From contig NZ_BKBA01000011.1 of the NCBI RefSeq assembly GCF_007992835.1, positions 209,002 through 273,001 on the forward strand: a stretch of 64,000 nucleotides of DNA, read 5' to 3'. Below, in pieces: positions 18,737 through 27,377 of the stretch. Source of the stretch: Knoellia locipacati. GTDB lineage: Bacteria > Actinomycetota > Actinomycetes > Actinomycetales > Dermatophilaceae. A program made the position numbers and the translations under genes. Each line of letters opens with the position of its first letter. Positions within the stretch are counted from its first letter, which is position 1. The notes beneath the pieces are model-generated. The model was not told where the DNA came from and ran no database searches. It worked only from the letters and a program-made list of their open reading frames with translations.

Positions 18737-19936
18737 ATGAGCGACGACGCCGGACGGGCGTTCCGCCCCGAGACCCTCGCCGTGCGGGGAGGGTTGTCGC
18801 GCAGCGGTTTCGACGAGACGAGCGAGGCGATGTTCCTCACCTCGGGCTTCGTCTACGAGTCCGCCGAGCAGGCCGAGGCGGCGTTCAAGGACGAGATCGA
18901 GAAGTTCATCTACAGCCGCTACGGCAACCCCACGGTGAGCATGTTCGAGGAGCGGCTGCGCCTGCTCGAGGGGGCAGAGGCCTGCTTCGCCACCTCGTCG
19001 GGCATGTCGGCCGTCTGGGTGGCGCTCGCCGCTCTGTGCGGCAAGGGCGACCGGATCGTCTCGTCGCGCGCGCTCTTCGGCTCCTGCTTCGTCATCATCG
19101 ACGAGATCCTCCCGAGGTTCGGTGTCGAAGCGGTCTTCGTCGACGGGCCCGACCTCGCCCAGTGGGAGGAGGCCCTGTCCGTGCCGACGGCCGCCGTCTT
19201 CTTCGAGACGCCGAGCAACCCGATGCAGGAGCTCGTCGACATCGAGGCGGTCTCCCGGCTCGCCCACGCGGCCGGTGCCACGGTCGTCGTCGACAACGTC
19301 TTCGGCACACCGGTCTTCTCGCGCCCGCTCGACCACGGGGCCGACGTCGTCGTCTACTCCGCCACCAAGCACATCGACGGCCAGGGGCGCGTCCTCGGCG
19401 GCGCGGTGCTCGGCACCTCCGAGTTCGTCGACGGACCGGTCAAGAACCTCATGCGGCACACCGGTCCGGCGATGTCACCGTTCAACGCCTGGGTGCTCGT
19501 CAAGGGTCTCGAGACGATGACGCTGCGGGTGCGCCAGATGGCCGACAACGCCCTCACCCTCGCGCGCCACCTCGAGTCACGTGACGGCGTGGTGAGGGTC
19601 GTCTACCCGCTCCTCGAGAGCCACCCGCAGCACGAGCTCGCTCGGCGCCAGATGACCGGGGGCGGGACGGTCGTGACGTTCGAGGTCGAGGGTGGCAAGG
19701 AGGTGGCGTTCAAGGTCATGAACGCCCTCCAGCTCGTCGACATCTCCAACAACCTCGGCGACGCGAAGTCGCTCGCCACCCACCCCGCGACGACGACGCA
19801 CCGCCGCCTCACCCAGGAGGCCCGCGCTGCCGTCGGCATCACCGACGGCACCATCCGGATCTCGGTGGGGCTCGAGTCGGCGCTCGACCTCGTCGAGGAC
19901 GTCGAGGCCGCGCTGGCCGGAGCGCTCCCGGGCTGA
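18737..19936 (+). CDS. metZ: O-succinylhomoserine sulfhydrylase
   Basis: MetZ makes homocysteine from O-succinylhomoserine and sulfide with pyridoxal phosphate. The 399-residue protein has the Cys/Met-metabolism PLP fold: SRYGNPTVSMFEERLRLLEG, ATSSGMSAVWVALAAL, the aspartate in VVVDNVFGTPVF and the Schiff-base Lys in YSATKHIDGQGR. The C-terminal TIRISVGLESALDLVED is typical of the gamma family. The ATG at 18737 follows the rhodanese stop by 1 nt with GGGCTGAG upstream. Distinguishing MetZ from MetB/MetY rests on the rhodanese neighbour and overall wording of motifs. Confidence 0.9.
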   Translation: MSDDAGRAFRPETLAVRGGLSRSGFDETSEAMFLTSGFVYESAEQAEAAFKDEIEKFIYSRYGNPTVSMFEERLRLLEGAEACFATSSGMSAVWVALAALCGKGDRIVSSRALFGSCFVIIDEILPRFGVEAVFVDGPDLAQWEEALSVPTAAVFFETPSNPMQELVDIEAVSRLAHAAGATVVVDNVFGTPVFSRPLDHGADVVVYSATKHIDGQGRVLGGAVLGTSEFVDGPVKNLMRHTGPAMSPFNAWVLVKGLETMTLRVRQMADNALTLARHLESRDGVVRVVYPLLESHPQHELARRQMTGGGTVVTFEVEGGKEVAFKVMNALQLVDISNNLGDAKSLATHPATTTHRRLTQEARAAVGITDGTIRISVGLESALDLVEDVEAALAGALPG

Positions 19937-20283
19937 TGCCGTCCTACCGCGTTACCGTCGACGTCGTCGGTGTGCGGGACGGTGTCCCCCCAGCGGACGT
20001 CCTGCCTGCTGCCGAGGCCATCCTGGCCAAGACGCACGTCGTCGAGGACCGGTTGCTCGATGTCGCCGACGTGGCGTCGCCCCGGCCACAGCCGCAGCTC
20101 CACCTGAGGTTCGTCGTGCCGTCCTCCGAGCGCGTCACCGAGGACGCCGAGGCCCAGGCCGTGGTGCGCCTGCTCGTGGACGAGCTCGACGCGTTCGCCA
20201 GGTGCGGGCGCTGGCAGGTCCGCCGTGGCCCCGGCAGGCGCTGGACCTTCGTCGCGAGCGGGAGCGCCGTCAGCGGGTCGTGA
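19936..20283 (+). CDS. hypothetical protein (115 aa) coupled to metZ
   Basis: A short soluble protein starting MPSYRVTVDVVGVRDGVPPA and ending GRRWTFVASGSAVSGS. It has alternating beta and helical stretches (PQLHLRFVVPSSERVTEDAE, then AVVRLLVDELDAFA) compatible with a small alpha/beta fold, and no membrane segment or metal motif. Its ATG overlaps the metZ TGA by one base, so it is translationally coupled. Its 3' end overlaps convergent yaaA by 14 nt. I do not recognise the family. Confidence 0.65.
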   Translation: MPSYRVTVDVVGVRDGVPPADVLPAAEAILAKTHVVEDRLLDVADVASPRPQPQLHLRFVVPSSERVTEDAEAQAVVRLLVDELDAFARCGRWQVRRGPGRRWTFVASGSAVSGS

Positions 20284-21016
20284 CGTCGAGGACCCAGGGT
20301 CGGCCGCGTCGGGCCGGGGCGGTGAGCTCGACGTCGAACGCCTCTCCGACGATCGCGGCCAGCCTCTCGGGCGTGCGCGCCCGCTGGCCCTCGACGCAGA
20401 GGTGGCGGGCGACGAGACCTCGGGTGTGCTTGGCCATGTGGCTGGCGCCCGGCACGCGGACCTGCACCCAGCGGTCGGCGACCTCGCCCGTGGGAGTCCA
20501 GGCGACGGCATACGTCGAGCTCCGGCAGTCGACGACGACCTCGCGCCCGGCAGCAGGGGCGAGCACGTCGTCGAGGACCGGTCGCCAGGCGGCCGCCACC
20601 GGTCCGAGACCGGGCAGCCGGACGTCCATCGACAGCCGGTATGCCGTGATCCTGTCCTTGGGTCGCACGGCACCGTGGAGGGCCGAGACGACGACGAGCC
20701 ACGAGTTGGCCCGGCGACGCGCCGCTGGGTCCATCGAGGCCAGGTCGAGCGCGTCGTAGAGGACGCCGGTGTAGACCTCCGCGGCCGGTGTGGCCGGTGC
20801 CGAGTCGAGGACGAGGTTGCGCGCGACCTCGTCGGCCAGACCGGGGCTCACGCCGAGATCGGCTGTGGCAGTGGGGGACTGGCTCACCTCTCGCAGGTGC
20901 CTCGCCACGAGTGCTCGCGTCTCGGCGAGCTCGGGGAAGGACCAGCTGCTCGGGTCGGCGGGCCGCCCACGGCGACGGTTCGACTTCGACTCCGACGGGG
21001 GCAGGAGGATGAGCAC
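20270..21016 (-). CDS. yaaA: YaaA/UPF0246 family peroxide-stress protein
   Basis: A 248-residue YaaA homologue. The family signature is clear at the N-terminus (MLILLPPSESKS, then RRRGRP) and in LYDALDLASMDP, VSALHGAVRPKDRITAYRLS and VDCRSSTYAVAW. YaaA limits iron-driven oxidative DNA damage in E. coli; the actinobacterial role is untested. It is transcribed towards metZ and overlaps the 115-residue gene by 14 nt. Its start faces the RNB gene 42 nt away, so the two share a divergent promoter region. Confidence 0.9.
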   Translation of the reverse strand: MLILLPPSESKSNRRRGRPADPSSWSFPELAETRALVARHLREVSQSPTATADLGVSPGLADEVARNLVLDSAPATPAAEVYTGVLYDALDLASMDPAARRRANSWLVVVSALHGAVRPKDRITAYRLSMDVRLPGLGPVAAAWRPVLDDVLAPAAGREVVVDCRSSTYAVAWTPTGEVADRWVQVRVPGASHMAKHTRGLVARHLCVEGQRARTPERLAAIVGEAFDVELTAPARRGRPWVLDVTTR

Positions 21017-21058
21017 GCGGTCACCCTATGCGGGCCCCGCTTGGGTAGGTTGGCTGGC

Positions 21059-22504
21059 ATGCCCCAGCGCCAGATCCGCCTCGCCCCGGCCGACGCGACG
21101 ACGTCCGAGTCCCTCCGAGAGGCGCTGCTCGCCCGCTTCACGGCGATCCGGGCCGAGCTCGGGGTGAGCGAGGAGTTCCCGCCCGAGGTCGACGCCGAGG
21201 CTCAGGCCGTCGCCACGAGGCCGGTGGACCTGCCGGAGCGCGACGAGACGGCGGTGCCGTTCTTCACCATCGACCCCGCCACCTCGATGGACCTCGACCA
21301 GGCGATGCACCTCGAGCGCGACGGCGACGGCTACCGCGTGCGCTACGCGATCGCCGACGTGCCCGCCTTCGTCTCACCCGGCGGTGCCATCGACACCGAG
21401 GCCCGCCGGCGCGGACAGACCGTCTACTGCCCCGACAAGCGGATCCCGCTGCACCCCACCGTGATGAGCGAGGGCGCGGCCAGCCTGCTGCCCGGCGAGA
21501 CCCGTCCGGCCTTCGTCTGGGACCTGCGCCTCGACGCCGAGGGCGAGGGCACGAGTGCCGAGGTCTACCGCGCCATGGTGAGGTCCGTCGAGCGGTTCGA
21601 CTACACCGACGTGCAGAAGGCGGTCGACGCCGGCGCGACCGACGAGCGCTGGGTCCTCCTCGGCGAGATCGGCGAGAAGCGGATCCGCCAGGAGCAGCTG
21701 CGCGGCGGCGCCAGCCTCCCGATGCCCGAGCAGGAGGTCCACCTCGGCGACGACGGCGACTTCACGCTGGAGTTCCGCCCGCCGCGCCCCGTCGAGGAGT
21801 GGAACGCCCAGATCTCGCTGCTCACCGGCATGGCCGCCGCCGACATGATGCTGCACGCCCGCATCGGCATCCTGCGCACGATGCCCGAGGCTGAGCCGGG
21901 TGCGGTGGCGCGCTTCCGCCGGCAGGCCAAGGCGCTCGGCGCCCCGTGGCCGGCCGAGCAGGGCTACGGCGACTTCCTGCGCAGCCTCGACCGCACCAAC
22001 CCCAAGCACCTGGCGCTCATCTACGACGCCACCTCGCTCTTTCGCGGTGCGGGCTACACCCCGTTCGACGGGGACGTCCCGGAGCAGGTCGAGCAGGCGG
22101 CCGTCGCCGACGCCTACGCCCACGTCACGGCACCCCTGCGGCGACTCGTCGACCGGTTCGGACTGGTCATCTGCGAGGCCGTGAGCAGCGGCACCGACAT
22201 CCCGGCCTGGGTCCGCGAGGCGCTGCCGACCCTGCCCGAGATCATGAAGGAGTCCGACCGCGTCGCCGGCTCCGCCGAGCGCATGTGCGCCGACGCCGTC
22301 GAGGCGGCAGTCCTCAGCCCGCGGGTGGGACAGACCTTCTCGGCCGTCGTCGTCGACCGCGACGACCGTGGTCTCGAGATCCAGCTGCTCGACGTGCCCG
22401 TCGTCGCCCGGGCCAAGGGCGAGGCCGAGCTCGGCGCGACGGTCGACGTGCGCCTCGAGTCGGCGGACGTCCCCACGGGCAGGGTGGCCTTCGTCGTCGC
22501 GTGA
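21059..22504 (+). CDS. RNB-domain exoribonuclease (RNase II family)
   Basis: A 481-residue 3'-5' exoribonuclease of the RNase II/R superfamily, short because it lacks cold-shock domains. The catalytic aspartate cluster is in FFTIDPATSMDLDQAMHLER, followed by RYAIADVPAFV and the substrate-channel TAPLRRLVDRF. The C-terminal 70 residues (FSAVVVDRDDRGLEIQLLDV) resemble an S1-like barrel. The ATG at 21059 is 7 nt after a -10 TAGGTT, suggesting a leaderless message. It is immediately upstream of RNase P RNA on the same strand but the two are probably separate units. Confidence 0.88.
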   Translation: MPQRQIRLAPADATTSESLREALLARFTAIRAELGVSEEFPPEVDAEAQAVATRPVDLPERDETAVPFFTIDPATSMDLDQAMHLERDGDGYRVRYAIADVPAFVSPGGAIDTEARRRGQTVYCPDKRIPLHPTVMSEGAASLLPGETRPAFVWDLRLDAEGEGTSAEVYRAMVRSVERFDYTDVQKAVDAGATDERWVLLGEIGEKRIRQEQLRGGASLPMPEQEVHLGDDGDFTLEFRPPRPVEEWNAQISLLTGMAAADMMLHARIGILRTMPEAEPGAVARFRRQAKALGAPWPAEQGYGDFLRSLDRTNPKHLALIYDATSLFRGAGYTPFDGDVPEQVEQAAVADAYAHVTAPLRRLVDRFGLVICEAVSSGTDIPAWVREALPTLPEIMKESDRVAGSAERMCADAVEAAVLSPRVGQTFSAVVVDRDDRGLEIQLLDVPVVARAKGEAELGATVDVRLESADVPTGRVAFVVA

Positions 22505-22578
22505 GCGGATGGCGCACCGGGTGCTCGTTCCGGGTGCTCGTTCCGTATGCCGTCCGCACACCTCTATGCTGGGCGCGC

Positions 22579-22955
22579 GGACGAGTCAGTCCGACGGTCG
22601 CGTCGTGGGCAACCACGTCGAGGAAAGTCCGGGCTCCACAGGGCAGGGTGGTGGCCAACAGCCACCCGGGGTGACCCGCGGGACAGTGCCACAGAGAACA
22701 GACCGCCTCCCGGCCCCGGTCGGGCGGTAAGGGTGAAACGGTGGTGTAAGAGACCACCAGCGGTTCCGGTGACGGAGTCGGCTAGGTAAACCCCACCCGG
22801 AGCAAGCTCAGACAGTGTGCGTTCGAGGGCGGCCCGCCCGAGTACACGGGTAGAGCGCTGGAGGCCACTGGCAACAGTGGTCCGAGATGGATGACCGTCA
22901 GCGTGACCCGGGCAACCGGCCACGTGACAGAACCCGGCTTATGACTGACTCGTCC
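22579..22955 (+). ncRNA. rnpB: RNase P RNA (class A)
   Basis: The catalytic RNA of RNase P, which matures tRNA 5' ends. The conserved elements occur in order: GAGGAAAGTCCGGGCTCC (P4 5' strand), CACAGAGAACAGACCGCC, GGGTGAAACGGTGGTGTAAG, GGTAAACCCC, and ACAGAACCCGGCTTATG near the 3' end (P4 3' strand). P1 closes the molecule: GGACGAGTCAGT at 22579-22590 pairs perfectly with ACTGACTCGTCC at 22944-22955. Length about 377 nt is normal for actinobacteria. Exact ends are set by P1 and may extend a few bases. Confidence 0.96.
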
Positions 22956-22990
22956 GCCCTCCGAGCCGGGCACCGGCATACGGTGAGGAC

Positions 22991-23644
22991 ATGCGACTGA
23001 CCCACCTCGGACACGCGTGCCTCCTCGTCGAGATCGGTGGCGAACGGATCCTGCTCGACCCGGGGAGCTTCACGCCCGGGTTCGAGGGGCTGCGCGACCT
23101 CTCGGCCGTCGTGGTGACCCACCAGCACGCCGACCACCTCGACCAGCAGCGGCTGCCGATCCTGCTGCACCACAACCCCGACGCCCGGGTGCTCGCGGAC
23201 CCGGGGAGCGCGCAGGTGATCTCCGGCCTCGGGCTCGACGCCGAGGTCCGCAGCGGGACGACCCGAGTCGGTGCGGTGACGCTCACGCCGGTCGGCGAGA
23301 CCCACGCGCTCATCCACGACGAGATCCCGCGCATCCCCAACGTCGGGGTCGTCCTGCGCGCGGTGGGGGAGGCGAGCCTCTACCACCCCGGCGACAGCCT
23401 CGACGGCGACCCCGGTGACGTCGACGTCGTGGCGTTCCCGCTCAGCGCGCCGTGGCAGGCCAGTCGCGAGATGACCGGCTTCCTGCGGCGGCTCAACCCG
23501 TCTCAGGCCGTGCCGATCCACGACGCCCTGCTCAGCGCCGAGGGTCGCAGGCTCTACCTGTCGCAGGCCGACTCCCTGGGTGGCGCCGACACGGTGATCC
23601 ACGACCTCGCCGCTCGAGGTGCGGTCGAGCTCGCGCCTCAGTAA
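22991..23644 (+). CDS. metallo-beta-lactamase-fold hydrolase
   Basis: A 217-residue protein of the UlaG-like MBL group. Metal-binding motif THQHADHLD lies near residues 43-51, preceded by the strand ERILLDPGSFTPGFEGL and followed by a histidine in GETHALIHDEI, an Asp in LYHPGDSL and a late His in AVPIHDALLS. The ATG at 22991 lies 6 nt after TACGGT, a -10-like hexamer that overlaps one GTATGCCG copy (reverse). The substrate is unknown; the family covers hydrolases of diverse phosphodiesters and lactones. Confidence 0.88.
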   Translation: MRLTHLGHACLLVEIGGERILLDPGSFTPGFEGLRDLSAVVVTHQHADHLDQQRLPILLHHNPDARVLADPGSAQVISGLGLDAEVRSGTTRVGAVTLTPVGETHALIHDEIPRIPNVGVVLRAVGEASLYHPGDSLDGDPGDVDVVAFPLSAPWQASREMTGFLRRLNPSQAVPIHDALLSAEGRRLYLSQADSLGGADTVIHDLAARGAVELAPQ

Positions 23645-23698
23645 CCTCCGAGCAGCGACGTCGCGAGGGGCGGCGTCGACGACACGGAGGGGACACAC

Positions 23699-24151
23699 GT
23701 GAAGGCATCACGCAGGGGCATGGTCGTGGCAGCGACGGCGGCGATCGGGGTGCTCGCCGGCGCGACGGCGGCGTACGCCGGCGGAGGCACGGGTGGCAAC
23801 GGGTTCAGGGCGTCCGCGTGCCCGGGCTCGGTCATCGGCACCTACTCGCTGCAGGCCTCGGGCGGGGCGACCCACCCGAACGCGCGGGTCAAGGTCTACT
23901 ACTCGACGGCGAGCGGCGGCACGAACTGCGCCGTCCTCCTCGACAACGAGGCGGGGGACCACTACATGCGCGTGACGATCGGGGGGCGGCCGGAGGTCCC
24001 GGTCGACTGGGCGAGCGACTACGGCACGTTCTCGTCGTATGCCGGCGCCGTCGGCATCCGCAACACCAACGGGCGGTGCGTCCACATCACCGGGACGATC
24101 CGGGACAACGGTCGCGACTACGACTTCGGCCGCTACGCCTGGTGCGGCTGA
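23699..24151 (+). CDS. secreted protein, unknown function
   Basis: A 150-residue exported protein. Residues 1-27 are a signal peptide (basic MKASRRGMVV, hydrophobic core, cleavage near AYAGGG). The mature part is Gly/Thr/Tyr-rich with four cysteines (ASACPGS, GGTNCAVLL, NGRCVHITG, YAWCG), so two disulfides are likely. The sequence looks like a small beta-sandwich (GTYSLQASGGATHPNARVKV, VDWASDYGTFSSYAGAVGIR). The GTG at 23699 follows GGAGGGG. Similar secreted small proteins occur in streptomycetes; no function is known to me. Confidence 0.75.
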   Translation: MKASRRGMVVAATAAIGVLAGATAAYAGGGTGGNGFRASACPGSVIGTYSLQASGGATHPNARVKVYYSTASGGTNCAVLLDNEAGDHYMRVTIGGRPEVPVDWASDYGTFSSYAGAVGIRNTNGRCVHITGTIRDNGRDYDFGRYAWCG

Positions 24152-24180
24152 CCCGGACCCGTCCGGGTCGCGGACCCGAG

Positions 24181-24210
24181 TTGGAGAGATAGGTAAGGCT
24201 CACCTACTCT
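24181..24210 (+). promoter_or_regulatory. IdeR/DtxR iron box inside a promoter
   Basis: The 19-mer at 24189-24207 (ATAGGTAAGGCTCACCTAC) matches 15 of 19 positions of the classical DtxR/IdeR box TTAGGTTAGGCTAACCTAA, including the TAGGT...ACCTA arms. It sits in the 18-nt spacer between TTGGAG (24181-24186) and the -10 TACTCT (24205-24210), the usual place for iron repression. Transcription would start at about 24217, right at the GTG of the downstream gene. Confidence 0.8.
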
Positions 24211-24217
24211 CGATTGC

Positions 24218-24403
24218 GTGCCCCAGGTCTCCGCGAAGAAGAAGTGCTGCAAGGACAGGCCCCGCTGCAAGGCGTGCCCGGTCGTCCTCATGCGCCTCTC
24301 CAAGATGGGCTACGCGGAGCAGCTCTCGACGGGCAAGAAGCCCAAGTACGACGTCGAGAAGAACATCCCCAAGAAGGCGATGGTCCTCGCGCGTCAGCGC
24401 TGA
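24218..24403 (+). CDS. small Cys/Lys-rich protein under an iron box
   Basis: A 61-residue basic protein beginning MPQVSAKKKCCKDRPRCKAC, with four cysteines within eleven residues (CC-x6-C-x2-C), then PVVLMRLSKMGYAE and a Lys-rich tail. The cysteine spacing suggests metal or Fe-S binding, or a small zinc knuckle. The GTG at 24218 coincides with the predicted transcription start, so translation is probably leaderless. The iron box places it in the low-iron response, where it might serve as an iron-handling or iron-sparing factor; that role is inference. I know of similar small actinobacterial proteins without assigned function. Confidence 0.78.
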   Translation: MPQVSAKKKCCKDRPRCKACPVVLMRLSKMGYAEQLSTGKKPKYDVEKNIPKKAMVLARQR

Positions 24404-24437
24404 CCCGGCACAGCACGGTTCGCGAACCACGCAGTGG

Positions 24438-24467
24438 CTCGCAGTCCGGTTCGATCCGGACTGCGAG
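24438..24467. terminator. bidirectional hairpin terminator between the Cys-rich gene and ppgK
   Basis: CTCGCAGTCCGG (24438-24449) and CCGGACTGCGAG (24456-24467) form a perfect 12-bp stem with loop TTCGAT. It lies between two convergent genes and can serve both. Confidence 0.75.
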
Positions 24468-24517
24468 GCAGGTCGCGGTCCACGAACCGGTGGTGCCCGC
24501 CTGGCCCCAGAACCCGC

Positions 24518-25288
24518 TCAGTGCGAGTCGTGGTACTCCTGCGCGAGGTGGGCGGCACCGATGATCCCGGCCTTGTTCTCGAGCACGGCCGGCACGATCT
24601 TGGTCCGCAGCTTGAGCAGCGGCAGGAACTCCTCGTGGTCCTTGGAGACGCCGCCACCGACGACGAAGAGGTCGGGCCACAGCAGGTTCTCGAGGTGGCT
24701 GTAGTAGCGCTGCAGGCGCTCGGCCCACTCGGCGTAGCTGATCCCCTCGATGTCCTTGATCGACGAGGCCGCGCGCTTCTCGGCGTCGTAGCCGTCGATC
24801 TCGAGGTGGCCCAGCTCGGAGTTCGGGATGAGCGTGCCGTTGTGGATGAGCGCGCTGCCGATGCCCGTGCCCAGGGTCGTGACGATGACGAGCCCGTCCT
24901 GGCCCTTGGCGGCGCCGTAGTGCAGCTCGGCCACGCCCGCGGCGTCGGCGTCGTTGACGAGGACGATGTCGTGCCCGAGCTTCTTCTCGAGCATCGGCTC
25001 GGCGTCGAAGTCGAGCCACGACTTGTCGATGTTGGCCGCGGAGCGGACGACGCCCTTGGTGACGACCCCGGGGACGGTGATGCCGATGGGGGAGTCACCG
25101 CGCACGTCCTCGAAGTGGTCGACGATCTGGTCGATGACGTCGGCGACGGCCTCGGGGGTGGACTTCGCCGGGGTGTCGATCCGCTTGCGCTTCGCGGCGA
25201 ACTCACCCTTGCCGAGGTCGACCGGGGCACCCTTGATGCCGCTGCCGCCCACGTCGATGCCCAGCGGCAGACCGGTCTTCTTGCTCAT
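24518..25288 (-). CDS. ppgK: polyphosphate glucokinase
   Basis: PpgK phosphorylates glucose using inorganic polyphosphate (and ATP), an actinobacterial trait. The 256-residue ROK-type protein begins [19 protein letters not shown] (phosphate 1), then [18 protein letters not shown] with the catalytic Asp, and the phosphate-2/adenosine motif [28 protein letters not shown] is the family sugar-binding element. The ATG at 25288 has AAGGAG 5 nt upstream. It lies 26 nt downstream of map on the same strand and may be read from the map promoter. Confidence 0.92.
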   Translation of the reverse strand: MSKKTGLPLGIDVGGSGIKGAPVDLGKGEFAAKRKRIDTPAKSTPEAVADVIDQIVDHFEDVRGDSPIGITVPGVVTKGVVRSAANIDKSWLDFDAEPMLEKKLGHDIVLVNDADAAGVAELHYGAAKGQDGLVIVTTLGTGIGSALIHNGTLIPNSELGHLEIDGYDAEKRAASSIKDIEGISYAEWAERLQRYYSHLENLLWPDLFVVGGGVSKDHEEFLPLLKLRTKIVPAVLENKAGIIGAAHLAQEYHDSH

Positions 25289-25314
25289 GGGGACTCCTTC
25301 GTCCGGGTCGTGCG

Positions 25315-26178
25315 TCAGGGGAGGGTGAGGATCTCGTTGCCGCGGTCGGTGACGAGGATCGTGTGCTCGAACTGGGCCGAACGCTTCCGGTCGCGGGTGA
25401 CCACCGTCCAGTCGTCCTCCCACATGTCCCATTCCTCGGACCCGAGGTTGAGCATCGGCTCGATGGTGAAGGTCATGCCGGGCTCGATGACGGTGTCGTA
25501 GGAGGGCGCGGCGTCGTAGTGCGGGATGATGAGCCCGGAGTGGAACGAGCGACCGATGCCGTGGCCGGTGAAGTCGCGGACCACGCCGTAGCCGAACCGC
25601 TTGGCATAGCTCTCGATGACGCGGCCGATGACGTTGACCTGGCGCCCCGGGGCGGCTGCCTTGATGCCGCGCATCATCGCCTCGCGGGTGCGCTCGACGA
25701 GCAGCCGGGACTCCTCGTCGACGTCGCCGCAGAGGTAGGTCGCGTCCGTGTCGCCGTGGACCCCGCCGATGTATGCCGTGATGTCGATGTTGACGATGTC
25801 GCCGTCCTCGAGCCGGCGCGAGTCCGGGATGCCGTGGCACACGACCTCGTTGACCGACGTGCACAGCGACTTCGGGAACCCGCGGTAGCCCAGCGTCGAC
25901 GGGTAGGCGCCGTGGTCGAGGAGGAACTCGTGGCCGACCCGGTCGATCTCGTCGGTGGTGACGCCGGGAGCGATGACGGCGGCCGCCGCCTCCATGGCCT
26001 GCGCGGCGATCCGGCCGGCGACGCGCATGAGCTCGATGGTCTCGGCGTCCTTGACCTCGGGGGAGAGGTTCTTGTCCGGCGCGGGCCGGTCGACGTACTC
26101 GGGCCGCTCGATCGAGGTGGGGACCGGGCGCCTCGGGGAGACCTCTCCCGGAGCGACACTTCCGTACGTCAGCGGCAT
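25315..26178 (-). CDS. map: methionine aminopeptidase, type I
   Basis: Removes the initiator Met from nascent proteins. The 287-residue enzyme carries the five metal ligands in context: [20 protein letters not shown] (two Asp), [12 protein letters not shown] (His), FTIEPMLN (Glu) and QFEHTILVT (Glu region). A 45-residue N-terminal extension with Pro/Arg resembles the SH3-binding-like linker of actinobacterial MetAPs (MetAP1c type). The ATG at 26178 lies 7 nt after TAGACT on the coding strand, so leaderless translation is likely. A GTATGCCG copy covers the start codon. Confidence 0.94.
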   Translation of the reverse strand: MPLTYGSVAPGEVSPRRPVPTSIERPEYVDRPAPDKNLSPEVKDAETIELMRVAGRIAAQAMEAAAAVIAPGVTTDEIDRVGHEFLLDHGAYPSTLGYRGFPKSLCTSVNEVVCHGIPDSRRLEDGDIVNIDITAYIGGVHGDTDATYLCGDVDEESRLLVERTREAMMRGIKAAAPGRQVNVIGRVIESYAKRFGYGVVRDFTGHGIGRSFHSGLIIPHYDAAPSYDTVIEPGMTFTIEPMLNLGSEEWDMWEDDWTVVTRDRKRSAQFEHTILVTDRGNEILTLP

Positions 26179-26226
26179 ACGGTGGAGTCTAGGCAGAGTG
26201 CCGATCCGGAAACCGAGGAGGACGAC

Positions 26227-26415
26227 GTGGCGTACTGGTACAACATCGCGACCAAGCAGGTCGAGACCGACGAGAACCGCAGCCGCAACGACGACGTCAT
26301 GGGTCCCTACGACACCGAGGCCGAGGCCAGCAACGCCATCGCGTCGGCCCACGCGAAGACCGAGCAGTGGGACGCCGAGGAGCGCGCCTGGGAGGGCGAG
26401 GACTCCGAGGCCTGA
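26227..26415 (+). CDS. small conserved acidic protein next to map
   Basis: A 62-residue protein: [20 protein letters not shown], then [20 protein letters not shown] and an acidic end. The aromatic start followed by GPYDTEAEA and a short helix recalls half of an SPOR-like fold; proteins of this type are widespread in actinobacteria and often sit divergent from map. The GTG at 26227 follows a very strong GAGGAGGA. Both genes share the 48-nt region between them. It ends before a perfect palindromic terminator. Function unknown. Confidence 0.72.
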   Translation: MAYWYNIATKQVETDENRSRNDDVMGPYDTEAEASNAIASAHAKTEQWDAEERAWEGEDSEA

Positions 26416-26441
26416 GCCGGCCGGCTCCGCGGGACGGAACA

Positions 26442-26481
26442 AGAGGCGGTATGCCGGGTGCGCACCCGGCATACCGCCTCT
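26442..26481. terminator. 40-nt perfect palindrome, bidirectional terminator
   Basis: The 40 bases are fully self-complementary (20-bp stem, or a slightly shorter stem with a small loop). They lie between the small acidic gene (+) and panB (-), 26 nt from each stop. Each arm contains one complete GTATGCCG, so the terminator is built from an inverted pair of the dispersed 8-mer. Confidence 0.85.
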
Positions 26482-26507
26482 CGTCTCGTCGTGGTCCGGC
26501 CTTCGGC

Positions 26508-27377
26508 CTACTCCTCGAAGGAGTGCTCCGAGGCCGGGAAGGTGCCGGACGCGACCTCGTCGGCGTAGGCGCGGGCCGCGTTGCCCAGGTCGGTGCGCAT
26601 GTCGAGGAACTTCTTGACGAAGCGGGGCGCGCGCCCGCCGCGCAACCCGGCCATGTCCTGCCAGACGAGGACCTGGGCGTCGCAGTGGGGACCGGCGCCG
26701 ATGCCGATGGTGGGGATCCGCAGCGCCTCGGTGACCTTGGCGGCCACCGGCGCCGGGACCATCTCCATGACGATCGAGAAGCAGCCGGCGGCCTCGAGCG
26801 CGAGGGCGTCCTCGAGCAGCCGGTCCGCGCCGTCGCCGCGGCCCTGGACGCGGTAGCCACCGAGGACGTGCTCGCTCTGCGGGGTGAAGCCGATGTGGCC
26901 CATCACCGGGATGCCGGCCCGCACGAGCAGCTCGACCTCGGGGACCATCGGCTTGCCGCCCTCGAGCTTGACCGCGTGGGCCAGGCCCTCCTTCATGAAG
27001 CGCGTGGCCGTGGCGAGCGCCTGCTGGGGGCTCGCCTGGTAGGAGCCGAAGGGCAGGTCGGCGACGACCATGGCGTGCTTGGCGGCCGACGTCACGGCGC
27101 GGCAGAGCGGCACGAGGTGGTCCACGGTGACGGGCACCGTGGTCTCGAAGCCGTAGACGTTGTTGCCGGCGGAGTCTCCGACGAGGAGCACCGGGATGCC
27201 GGCCTCGTCGAAGATCTCGGCGGCATACATGTCGTAGGCCGTGAGCATGGCCCACTTCTCGCCGGTCTCCTTCATCTTCTGGAGGTGGGGGACGCGGATC
27301 CGCTTCTGCGGCGCGGCCTGGGCGCCGGTGCCGTAGGGGTTGGTCGTCTCGGCCGAGGGGGAGGGCTGCTCGCTCAT
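26508..27377 (-). CDS. panB: 3-methyl-2-oxobutanoate hydroxymethyltransferase
   Basis: PanB adds a hydroxymethyl group from methylene-tetrahydrofolate to ketoisovalerate, the first step of pantothenate synthesis. The 289-residue protein has a 24-residue polar extension, then the TIM-barrel signature: [33 protein letters not shown] (metal Asp), [39 protein letters not shown] and the catalytic Glu in [12 protein letters not shown]. The ATG at 27377 lies 7 nt after a -10-like CAGGAT. No other pan gene is adjacent. Confidence 0.95.
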   Translation of the reverse strand: MSEQPSPSAETTNPYGTGAQAAPQKRIRVPHLQKMKETGEKWAMLTAYDMYAAEIFDEAGIPVLLVGDSAGNNVYGFETTVPVTVDHLVPLCRAVTSAAKHAMVVADLPFGSYQASPQQALATATRFMKEGLAHAVKLEGGKPMVPEVELLVRAGIPVMGHIGFTPQSEHVLGGYRVQGRGDGADRLLEDALALEAAGCFSIVMEMVPAPVAAKVTEALRIPTIGIGAGPHCDAQVLVWQDMAGLRGGRAPRFVKKFLDMRTDLGNAARAYADEVASGTFPASEHSFEE

